Below are positions 1 to 9,892 of a stretch of DNA of 64,000 bases, piece by piece. Source of the DNA: Antitrichia curtipendula (Eukaryota > Streptophyta > Bryopsida > Hypnales > Leucodontaceae); NCBI GenBank assembly GCA_951230915.1, contig OX579633.1, positions 6,236,145-6,300,144 of the forward strand, written 5' to 3'. Made by a program: the position numbers and the translations under genes. How positions within the stretch are numbered: position 1 is the stretch's first letter; each line of letters starts with the position of its first letter. Under the pieces are notes generated by a model. The model was not told the DNA's origin and did no database searches. It saw nothing but the letters and a program-made list of their open reading frames with translations.

Positions 1-503
1 CTCCAACAATATTGCCGCCCATCTTAGCTAACCAAATTGAATTTTGACTCATCTAAAAAAATCACATAACTCCAGTCCATCCAAGTTGCATGCTTGCACT
101 TCTTTGCCCATAAATCTTGACGTGCCTTGCGTTTTTTCATTAGTAATGGCTTCTTAGTCTTCACACAGGCTTTCAATCCTTGTCTCTGAAGACTCCTTCG
201 AACTGTGTCATCACTCAAATTCAATCCTTGAGATCGCAACTCTCTCCCCATTGCTGCAGCTGTACCATTAGATGGACATTGTAACAGCCTTACAACCTCA
301 CAATCAGTACGTTCATTGAGAATTCGAGGTCTTCGTGGTGAATGCACATCTTTCAAATCACCTCTCACAGTAAACCTTCGCACTATATCAAGGCAGTTGC
401 TTCAAGAAATTCCTAAAACTATTGAAATCTCAGAGTAAAAATACCCTCTCTCATGCATCCCAAGAATTAATTGACGTTGATCAAGAGCCCTTCTGGGAGC
501 CAT
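1..503 (-). pseudogene. Tc1-like transposase, broken and partial
   Basis: Translation from the ATG at 503 gives an N-terminal helix-turn-helix region starting MAPRRALDQRQLILGMHERG. A second DNA-binding region follows, with HSPRRPRILNERT and DDTVRRSLQRQGL, then KTKKPLLMKKRKARQ, and finally the DDE-domain motif VIFLDESKFNL with the second catalytic Asp. Two stop codons interrupt the same frame: TGA at 402-404, just after the first helix-turn-helix, and TAA at 24-26, directly after FNLVS; the Tc1-typical DGRQYCW continues beyond it. There is no frameshift between the two halves, so this is a lightly decayed copy. The rest of the DDE domain, including the last catalytic residue, lies beyond the window. 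Family assignment is confident; inactivity of this copy follows from the stops. Confidence 0.85.
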
Positions 504-817
504 AGCTAATCGACTATAATATGTGGCAACCACTTTGAATTCGAAAATGCAAGAAGTCTTTGTATATACATGTTCATCAACAAGATTTTTTGAATGCACA
601 TCTTCTGTGCATATTGAATCAGAAACCCTTGGATGACACATTTCCCTTTCCTTCACTTGCAAGTGGCTCAATTTCAACACCCATGCACTTTTTGGACTTC
701 CACCTGTCTCTAATACCATAGTTAGCGTAAAAAATCAGCTGCCATTTACAAAAATCAACAGCTACCACTACTAATTAAGGATCTTCATTACTGTCCGAAT
801 ACTTTTGTTGACCACTG
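1..817 (-). mobile_element. Tc1/mariner-family DNA transposon, truncated by window edge
   Basis: On the minus strand the element begins at 817 with CAGTGGTCAACAAAAGTATT followed by CGGAC, the style of terminus seen in animal Tc1 elements. It is preceded by TA (818-819), the Tc1/mariner target dinucleotide. A 5' leader of about 310 bases leads to an ATG at 503 and a transposase frame that runs off the window at base 1. The other terminal repeat lies outside the window. Seen: terminus, TA and transposase frame. Known: Tc1 elements insert at TA. Inferred: one copy, now inactive because its transposase is broken. Confidence 0.85.
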
Positions 818-1167
818 TATAACACGGTATACATCTTTTTGCTATTGTTGGCGGGCCAAAAGAATGTCGTACTTGAAGGAGTAAATCTAATGCCTTTCTT
901 CACACAAATAAGTTGAAACTGGAATCTTGACCAATCATGTAAAGTTTCAAATGCTGTAGATAGAAATTGCAGTACGTTTTGGTGAATTTTACAAGTCAGT
1001 CCTTTATAACTCATTTGAAGCAAATCTAGAAATAGTTTACAAAAATTGAACCTAAGGATACTTTCTACTCTCACATTGTCTACTTTGGTGCAAACTTCAA
1101 AAAGTTACAAAACTTGTTTTATGAAACACATTTGAGTTTTCTCCATTTGTCCAAAACCCTTGGATCT

Positions 1168-1890
1168 TCAAGGAATTTCTTCATGCGGTTGCACCACTAC
1201 AAATCCTTGGCCACGACTCCCATCGAACTTCATCTGAAAAGATTCCCCGCTCCCTCTCCCAATAAACGTCTTCAACCCCACGTCCGTCTTGAAGTCGGGG
1301 ACGAGACCCCCGGACCACGCCACCGTCGCTTGCGGATCCGTGAACACAGGCGGGTACCCTGGCGCCACAACGAGCGTGAGCGGCTGCCCGTGACTCAGAA
1401 TCGCTACAAACCCTTGCCCTTGCAACCTCACATTGAACAGCCCGCCGGACACAATCGACGAGAGCTTCTTCATCATCGTGATCTTGTGCGAAACGCTGGG
1501 CTCGAACGCCAGAAGGTCGTCGCCGTTCACGACGATGGACTCGCCTTGAAGATAGAGCACCGTGACGCGCTTGCTGTTGTCCGCGAGGTACAGCTGCGCG
1601 CGGCCTTTCGTGGAGGCTTTCGTGAGAGAGGCGCCTTCGCCGGTGAGCTGCTTCTTCAGCATATTGCTCACGCCGTGGTCCAGCATGCCCTCGCGCTCGA
1701 ACTTGCAGTCGCCTTGGTAGGCCACCATGGAACCGGTCTTAATCCAAACGTGGCTGAGGGGGGCGCCGGTGGAGGATGGCATGCCGAGGTTCACTTGGAG
1801 GAAGCACAACTTCTCCACTTCGAAGATGGAGCCTTGCTTCTGCTGCTGGTCGCGCGTGTCGGCCACGAATTGCTGCAACGAGCACGCCAT
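1168..1890 (-). CDS. AIM24-family (DUF124, TRAP-like fold) protein
   Basis: A single uninterrupted 240-residue frame, starting at the ATG at 1890 (MACSLQQFVADTRDQQQ). The open frame extends upstream without another ATG, so this start is preferred. The C-terminal half carries strong family signatures: SGGLFNVRLQGQGFVAI, TDPQATVAWSGGL, KTDVGLKTFIGRGSGES and GQGFVVVQPHEE. In yeast the family is named for altered mitochondrial inheritance, while most bacterial members are uncharacterised; no enzymatic role is established. There is no clear targeting peptide, so it may be cytosolic. It has no introns, unlike every other confident gene here, and it is GC-richer at third positions than its surroundings. 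It closely resembles the short bacterial form of the family. Bacterial-type ancestry is an inference. Family call is secure; function unknown. Confidence 0.88.
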   Translation of the reverse strand: MACSLQQFVADTRDQQQKQGSIFEVEKLCFLQVNLGMPSSTGAPLSHVWIKTGSMVAYQGDCKFEREGMLDHGVSNMLKKQLTGEGASLTKASTKGRAQLYLADNSKRVTVLYLQGESIVVNGDDLLAFEPSVSHKITMMKKLSSIVSGGLFNVRLQGQGFVAILSHGQPLTLVVAPGYPPVFTDPQATVAWSGGLVPDFKTDVGLKTFIGRGSGESFQMKFDGSRGQGFVVVQPHEEIP

Positions 1891-2618
1891 GGTGCTTCCA
1901 AACGCAAAGCCTTCAAACTCGAAGATATCGCGCTTCAAACTCAAACTCAAATTCTTCAGACTCCAATGCCTGATCTCAATCGTCTCCAAACTCCTCGATC
2001 TGACACACGATCGATCGCGCTCTTCTCCAAAATCCTCTCCCTTTCCAATCGACGATGCCCAAAATCGTATCCTGGGGAGTTTGTGCGAGGTAAACTGGGT
2101 GCTCTGTTTCTCTTATAAAAAACCGTCTGCGCATTGCCAGACGCGACAATTTCGTCAAAAAAAAGACTGGGAAAGAGGGTGGATCGTTTTGTCAACGACT
2201 GTTGTTGTGCAATACTGCAAGTACAGATCAGGTCAGCGAGGACTGTCCTCGGCGGTAAAAAATACGCGTTGCCAGGAGACTTGAGGAAGATGAAGGAAAG
2301 TGCGGCGTGCCCCAGTTAGGGTGCTTCCCATTTGAGGAGTCGGTACGAGTACATCGAATTTCTGGCAAGTTGTGCGGAATTTTTGGGGGGGAGGGGTATT
2401 TTTCGTTTGTTTTTTCGTACAGTTTGAGATTTCGAGAATTCGATTGCAAGGGGAAACGCGCTCTCCCATCCCCAAAATGGGGTGACGCGGGGTTCTGCGA
2501 AGTTGCAGGGACGGCATCTCATCCGTCACGACCAGTGATTTTGTTTTGTTCGTAGAGCTCGAGCGTCACGCACCCTGGAATGTAGGCAAGGCAGAAAAAA
2601 CCATCCATTCAGATATCC
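1891..2618. other. Upstream region of the AIM24-family gene
   Basis: No convincing gene. On the minus strand a weak TATA-like stretch (TTTTTATAAG, near 2114-2123) lies about 230 bases upstream of the AIM24 start and could be its core promoter. A G-rich run occurs near 2384-2398. Short open frames on both strands have no recognisable domains. Confidence 0.4.
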
Positions 2619-2835
2619 AACATGTATGCACTTTCATCTAAACTAAGTAAAATTCATCCAAACTTGGTGAACCTCAAATATTTTGGAGAAGGACATTAAG
2701 GTCAAGAAGTAGTTGATGGATGATTTTCAAGAGTACTACAAAAATGAAGAATGCACCTATTGGTCTCAAAATCAAATAATTTTTGGCACAAAAACACGAA
2801 AACTTATCATTTATAGATGAAAGTGCATACATGTT
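2619..2835. repeat. Short foldback element (217 bp) with perfect terminal inverted repeats
   Basis: Bases 2619-2640 are the exact reverse complement of 2814-2835 (22 of 22; outer bases AACATGTATGCACTTTCATC). Similarity continues imperfectly inward. No target-site duplication is evident, so the superfamily cannot be assigned. Likely a MITE. Confidence 0.7.
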
Positions 2836-4683
2836 CAAAAACTGCACTAAGTGGTCAAATTTGCAAAATTTGAATTTATATTTAGAATCAAGGACCCTCA
2901 CTTCATTGCAAAAAGTTAGAAATTACAAATTAAAGGCCGAAAATAAAGGATAAAAAGCCCATTCCCACCTGGGCAGGCGATTGCAAAGAGCATATGTTAA
3001 AAGATAAAACTACCGCATAAAAAGAAAATAATCTTTTTTACAAAAGTTTAGATTTGGTACTATTGTACAAGTTTTTGAATTTGGTGCAGTTCATAGTGCG
3101 ACTTTTTTTTGGGGCAAAATTTTGACAGACTGTCAGAAATCTGACCACTCTTGCTTTGTCCCTCCAAAAACTGGCTTGTGTAGTGAAGCCAACAAGGAGG
3201 ACACGAGTCCAAAAAAAAAGCCCTAGTTCGCACATGGCTCATACTTCTCCAACATTCCTAAAAGACCACACTCCTGCAACTAGAGGTCATCGACACTCGG
3301 TTAAGAATAATCAAAATTTCAAAATCTAAATGATTTTTGAAAATTAACAAGTCACCTTCCCAAATCTGAGGAATGAATTTTAAAGAGAATCCAAAAACTG
3401 GAAAAGATTTCAATTCATTTTAATGTCAACACATGTCCATTGACCGTGTGTAGAAATTGCTTTTATAATGAAATCCATTGTTTATCATGAATCCTCAAAG
3501 GGTATGGGACAATTTAAAGATAAGAGCTTGACCCCCACATTGCCAAAACGTAGGACAATGTGTTCAATGTAGAACTTTGGACCTCATTTAGGCATAGTAG
3601 GATAACTTTTTTCAAGAAAATTTAGACTAATAAAAGTTGGTAAATAAATATAAATTGCATACCCAAAAATCCGTTTGAAATTTGGAGCCTCCAACAAAAA
3701 GTTATGAACAAAATTTAGAGAGGATGCTTGAAAATGTCAAAGAAAATGTCCCTCTCAATCCTTCTCTCCCTTTTGTCCCTAATTTTTTTTATTGAAGGCT
3801 CTAAATCTCAAATTGATTATAGGAGATGAAATTTATCTTGATTTCACAACTTTTATTAGTTCAAAGTTTCTTGAAAAAAGTTATTCTACTATGCCTAAAT
3901 GATGTCTGAAGTTCTACATTAAACACAATTCCTACTTTTGACTTCACTAGGTATGAGTGGTTGAGCTTCTACTAGTCCTAATTTACATATCTTACATGGG
4001 TTGTTTTACTTCCCATCACCCCACTTGTATAGAGAGATTGCTTATACATCTTCATATCCTCACATCAATAGTGACTTTTAAATTTTTATGAGGTGGTTGT
4101 TGAAAAATTTCAATATTTTTTATTTTTCCAAGTCTAATCCTGCTAATTTCTGCCTTGGGCAATTATTTTTCTTATATAATGAGCTCTCAAGAGCTCCATT
4201 TGATTAGAGCGGCTTGAAAATGTTAAAATCTTCATTTCAGAAAGATTGTCAAGTTTTTATTATGCACTATTTTTGCAATGGTGGGCCAATAAAGCATAAG
4301 TGATTAATGGTTGTAGTAGCGCTGTCAAGTTCATGCCACTTCAACTGCCATGTAGGTTCACTGGATAGCTAAGCACTCAAGTGGGAATGCTCTACAATTT
4401 ACAACTCATTTAATGCCTTAACATCACCACCATAAGGCTAGGTGGAAGCATACCTAAGTTCTTATATTTTACCCCTTTTCATCTTCTATGGTAGAAAGAT
4501 TGCAAGGTTAGATGAATTCTAGCCTTAGCCATTATACTAGTGCTATGAGCCTTCTTTGTGAGGGAAAAAGGTTGGAGCTCCAAGTAAAATGTATGTGACC
4601 TTTTTCCAATAGTTGTAGCTCTGGCACACCAATGAGGTGGCCATGAGTTCAAAACTAGGCATTGGGAGGATGCTTACCATTAT
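2836..4683. other. Gene-free AT-rich stretch
   Basis: Apart from the foldback element annotated at 3540-3945, I see no gene, RNA gene or clear element in this stretch. Confidence 0.6.
3540..3945. repeat. Foldback element with long inverted arms
   Basis: Bases 3559-3639 and 3847-3927 are inverted copies of about 90% identity (both carry CATTTAGGCATAGTAG and ATAACTTTTTTCAAGAAA). Weaker similarity extends the arms to about 3540-3690 and 3790-3945. The roughly 100-base centre contains no gene. Superfamily not determined. Confidence 0.75.
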
Positions 4684-4805
4684 CACTAGTAGAAAACAAG
4701 CTATCAATGATTGTCCTAAATGATTGAAAATTGTCCACAATGACTATAAATGAGTCATTGTGGACAGTTTTTAGTCATTTAGGATAGCTTGTTTTTCTAC
4801 TAGTG
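4684..4805. mobile_element. CACTA-type foldback MITE with 3-bp target duplication
   Basis: The 122-bp segment starts CACTAGTAGAAAACAAGCTA and ends with the near-perfect inverse ...TAGCTTGTTTTTCTACTAGTG. Almost the whole element pairs with itself around a short loop at about 4745-4751. It is flanked on both sides by TAT (4681-4683 and 4806-4808). The CACTA terminus plus a 3-bp duplication is diagnostic of the CACTA (En/Spm) superfamily. It is non-autonomous and has no coding capacity. Confidence 0.85.
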
Positions 4806-5538
4806 TATGGTCCAATCAACTATTGTGGGGGGTCAAATAACTTTGTTGTCATATATAAACTTGAGAATTTATTGGGGGAAGGAACATGTCAATTCTTTAT
4901 AGGGTCTACTTCCCAATGGATATATGAGGATGAAATTTGTCATCTAGGTCCACTAGGCTTAGATAATAAAGCCATTCCCAAATAGACACTTCATTCATGG
5001 TGGGCTTTAGGTCAAATTTAAATAGCTTCTTCTTTTGGGGTTCCAAATTTTTACCTCCAAAAAAACATTGGAACAATTGATTCATTTTAGATGATTAAAT
5101 CTGAAAAATTTGAAAGTTCATTATTGGAATTAGAGACTTCAACATGTAGAGGCAAAATCAAAAAATACAAAACCAAAGGTTGAAAATAGGGGCAAATTTT
5201 TTTTTTCCATTAAGAGGAACAATAGGAGGGCCAATAGTAGGAGGGTCAAGGCACATTGAAATCTCTAGCATGGAAAGATGTGTTTGCAAATGACAAAGTA
5301 AAAGGTTGAGTTTTCATCATTGACCACATTGATGGTTGCCGTTAGTTAGTTGCAATGCAAAAGTTAGAGACAACTTGAACTAACTATGTATTTCAACATG
5401 ATTTCAACATTTCAACATTTCAACATTTTCTATCAAAGACAATAACACCAATATTAGTAGAGCGCAGACAAAAACAATGCAAAGCCATAGCTTAGAATTA
5501 AAATTTTAAAAAGAAGAACAGGCTTTTGCCCAATAGAG

Positions 5539-5572
5539 ATTGAAATTAGGTGTAATTACACCTAATTTCAAT
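5539..5572. repeat. Perfect 34-bp palindrome
   Basis: Left arm ATTGAAATTAGGTGTAA is followed directly by its exact reverse complement with no loop. Such a sequence can extrude as a cruciform or form a hairpin RNA. It has no recognised role. Confidence 0.9.
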
Positions 5573-8540
5573 TGCTTTCTAAAACAAATCACTATAAACT
5601 CTTGTCTAAAATGTACTCCCACTATTCATGAGAGTCTATGGTTGATTTTAGAAACACCAATTTTCAATACTTTGAAAAAATTTAGTTTATTCATATAGTG
5701 TCTAAAAGATGCATCTTAAGAAAATCTAGTCTAATTCCCTTTGACTACCAACAAAAACCCACAAAAAGTTTTTCCATATAATAATGAAAACTATGAATTA
5801 ATTATTTATTTGATTTTAGGTGTAGTTATCTTAGTGGACTTGGTAAGTAAGCTATGAGTGCATATTCTGTTGCTACTAAGATATGATAGTAGATATATTT
5901 TCAAATATGAATTGAGTTATTAATTTATTATTAATAGCTGGTGATCTCTTACAAGTGAAAAATTTCCTTTTGTTTCATGTGCAATTTCATCCAAGATTTC
6001 ATCACATCTTGAAATTGCATTTAAAAAAGAATGAGGCCTCAGGAGGGCCATCAGTTCCAAGACAATAGGGAACGTTGCCCAAAACCGCTGAAAAATAATT
6101 TTTGGGACAAATACAGATCCGTGCAAAATTATTGAAGCAAAGTGGGCATTTTAATTAAATAATTTTTTAAAATGAAAAATGAAAAAAACCTTAATGTTTG
6201 AAATTTGTTGTGGCATGGACAGTCACGACCACGTCAGATAATATTAACTAATTAATTTTATTAAAAACATCAATTTAATTTTTTTTAATTTAATAAAAAT
6301 TTAAAACTATATATATTTTAGCTTGTATTGTGCTTGTTCACAGCTTAAGGAACAACCTTGAAACAGCCTTCCTTTTTCTTCTAATACATTTGAACGTAAT
6401 TAGACAAAAGAAAAGCTTGAAACTGAGTTGCAGATGCTTGTAAAATTATTGAAGCAAAGTGGAAGTTGGTACATGCAAGACTATGCTCGAGGATAACTAC
6501 CAGTTAGTTCATTGTTAGCCAATGGAATTGGGGGAAAAAATTTATTGCAATTTGAAAAGAAAAGAAAAATAGTGGATAAATCTATAAAATTTCTATTTGG
6601 AGTAAAGAATAGAGAAAAAAATCCAGATATGGTACTTGAAAAAATGGTTCAATAAAAGAATTGAAAGAAAATAGTTGGTAAAATTCAAAGTTGCGGTGGA
6701 AAGAACTTTAGTGAACTTGCTTACAAAATCTGTACTTGTCTTGAATGGAAACAAGAGATATTAATCCCTAATGCACTTGACATACAAAGACCATACAAAC
6801 AAGATGCAATGAAGAAACCTTAATGTAGTAAAGCACATTCAGGTTCCTTTCATGCATTAGGAAGTTAGCAAACTCATTGAAGGCTACACCTTCTAATGCA
6901 ACTCCCCATAATGACAAATGTGCTCAAGCCAATTGTCATTCTACTCATAATATTATTTGTGTTGCTTGCTTGCAAGTGCATAACCAGTCTTAAGTTTTAA
7001 CCCCTTAGCACTCAAAAGTTTTATATTTTTGTTCTAGACAATGAACAGAGTATTGTAAGGCAATCTTTTGTTCAAATAACTTTTCATCTACTTTAATGAA
7101 GTAAGTCTTTAATCTTTGAAAGACAACCTTTCTTTAAAGCCAATGAGATGAAATTAAGAGAAATTAATATGTTTGTTTAAAGATATAAGCAAAAAAGGCA
7201 AAAATAGACAATAAAATTCTAGCATTAAAAGCTTAGCACAAAATTCATTTGATACATCTATACAAGAAGCTCAAGATCAACAGCATTCATGTAGATTTGG
7301 TCACTTGCCTATGCCCTTAGAGAGGTTGAACATAGAATCAATCTAAAATGAATAAAAAATGGTTAGAGTTATTAATTTTTTTCTCTTTAGTGTTGATGGT
7401 GTTGCAAGATGAATCCAATTCAATCTCTATCAAATTTTTGAATTTTTGTGTCTATTTTTTTCTATTTTGTATATAGAAATTAGTAAGCCTAGCAAGCTAG
7501 GACGATTGGTCCATAAAGTGACCAAGCTCTAAAAGTGTTATTTAACACAAAGGTACATTTTTTTTCCCTTCAATGTATCAACAATGAACATATTAGGGGG
7601 TGGATGCTTTTAATGCCCTGTATGATTTCAACTTCAATATTCATAATTAATTCCTCAAAAGTCCCAAAAATATGAAACAATTCGGATTAGATACCATTTC
7701 CATTTGTCTTTGAAATAAAATTCGTTGGAAAAAAAAATCAAGGTGTCAAATAGACTAAAATCTCAATCAGCTAGTAAATAGTCGCTTTGTGAACCTCCTA
7801 CCTTACATGCAATTGTAAAAATACATCTTTAGCAAAATCATTCTATATGCAGATTCATCCAAATTCTCAAGAATTGATTGAGTATGATTCATATCCACTT
7901 TTGAATCTGAAGTACAAAGATATGTCACATCTATATCAGCAATGCCTGAAATGCAACATCTATATTGGAAACAAAAGCGTCACGTTTCCTTCAACATTGA
8001 ATCCTCAAGATGTATACAATCAAAATGTAAAAATCTATGAGAGTCTATTGTTGATTTTTGGTACACTTAGAGATAATACTAAAGAAATTCATAACTTATC
8101 CATACGATGTCCAAATAATACAAGCTAAAGTACTTTGGAATCCTCTTTTCATTGGCTAATAAGATCTAATAAAAATTATTTATAATTAATAATAATTACT
8201 ATTCTCAAATGTAATTAGTGTCAATTACAGGTGTGCGTACCTTATGCACTATACAAAGGGATGGAAGTAGACCTGAAGAGTACACCCATCATTGACCGGA
8301 TGGTTCCAATCACCATACAATGAAATTGCTAATGACCAAGGTAACATGTCCAGAAATTGCCCACCTAAGAGCTGAAACTAAATTTTGGGAAGGCGAAACT
8401 TCTTGAAATATTTTTCAGTAAGTTTTCCTTCAAAGGGAAGTAGATTTGGCATCTAACAGTAAGTTGTTTTATATTTTTTGGAGCTTTTTGAAATTAGTTA
8501 TGAAATTTTGAAGTTGAACTAGCATAAAGCTCCAAAATCA

Positions 8541-8629
8541 TCCACCCTTGAAATGTACAATACACTATTTGTACATCAATGAAGGCTATTAAAAAACAGC
8601 ATGTACAAATTGTGTACATTTTGCAGGTG
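8541..8629. repeat. Small inverted-repeat element
   Basis: CCACCCTTGAAATGTACA near 8541 is mirrored by TGTACATTTTGCAGGTGG ending near 8629, enclosing about 45 bases. The arms are imperfect. It looks like a degenerate short MITE; class unknown. Confidence 0.5.
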
Positions 8630-9892
8630 GGCGGTTCTTAATGCCCAAACTATTCTTGAGCCTTCTACCTTAGATAAGAGCTGCGCAACACTGGAATTTT
8701 GAGAACACTACAATGGGAACGCAAATTCCTACCACTGCATAGTCATTGCACACTATGCGGTGAAGGGTTGAAGCTTCTTTTTTTCACAAAATTTGAAGCT
8801 TGTTACTATTAAGTTGCAATAGAATTTGCAAGAGAAACCTTTTTGCGCATTTGTTTTTGGAAGTGAATCCGTAACATGGCATTGAATAATCATACCAAGT
8901 TTAAAAGCTTGGAAGTTTTTATTATATTGTGGAGAAGAATTTGAATTTTGTCTGTGCAGTGATAGGCAAGGGTACTCTACTCAAAATCAACCAATGGATT
9001 GTATGAAATACATTAAAAAAAACATCTGATACTAAAACTGGTGTCTCAGGATGACTAATACAATGTGATTCAGTAAAGATACATATTGCTTATCGTACCA
9101 TTTAAAAGAATTTCACAAGTAAAACACAATTGTCATTCATTGTAATGCCTAATAAACATTAAATTTTTATCACAATCACAAATTAATCATATCAAGTTTC
9201 ACTTCCAGAAACAAAATTTTTTTTTTGGCAAACTAGTTCATTTCATTTTCAATACTTCACATAATAGTTGATCATAAAATATTGTAAGGGAATTTTTAGA
9301 ATTCGATAATGCAAACATGTAAGAAATACAAATGCCCACATCATCCTTTTCAGAGAAATCTCACAAGATCTCTAGATTTCACACTAAAGCCACTAAAGTC
9401 CGTTTAATATGAGAATGTCGGTTGTGCATCTAAATTTTGTAAGATAAAATATGTTTATATTGTACTTTTCAGTATATTCATGTAGACTCCAAAAATTACA
9501 AACTCAATTGCCCTCTTTGTTTATCTGAAATTGTCTTATTGCTTACATAATATTATTTTGCTCTATCATTCCCATATTTGCTGAAATAAATAAAAGGGCA
9601 CATTATGAACCTCCTCCCCCACCACACAAATACAATAAATGATCACTGCTGATAAACTCACGTGAGTTTTCTGGGAGAGCTGCTGCCTCCGGAGAACAAT
9701 GATCCCTCAATTCCTTAACATTTTGAAATGCCGATGATTTGAGGGTAACACGGAAAAAAACTGTCCCTGTCTACACACAAAGCAAAGTACATGAATCTTC
9801 CAAAAGCTCAGTGATATCTTCGTATAGAAATTGTGAAGTAGGCTAATAAAAAAAATTGCCATAAAGCCCTTCTGCTAGCAATAAGACGGGTG

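Larger units (their letters stand above)
4806..9892. other. Gene-free AT-rich stretch with relic repeats
   Basis: No supported gene. It contains the palindrome at 5539-5572 and a small inverted repeat at 8541-8629. Segments near 5620-5720 and 8030-8130 share AT-rich words (GAGAGTCTAT, GTTGATTTT), and about 5620-5700 matches 25120-25200 in reverse, so they are decayed copies of one dispersed repeat. A solitary TTAACCCCTTAGCACTC at 6997 resembles an end of the TTAA family described elsewhere. An open frame at 7847-8128 has no recognisable domain. Confidence 0.5.

Noticed and set aside
1114..2118. Plus-strand open frame of 334 codons
   Set aside because: It is antisense to the AIM24-family gene, whose minus-strand frame has clear family motifs. 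The plus frame is low-complexity His/Leu/Arg-rich with no domain, a by-product of GC-rich codons on the other strand.
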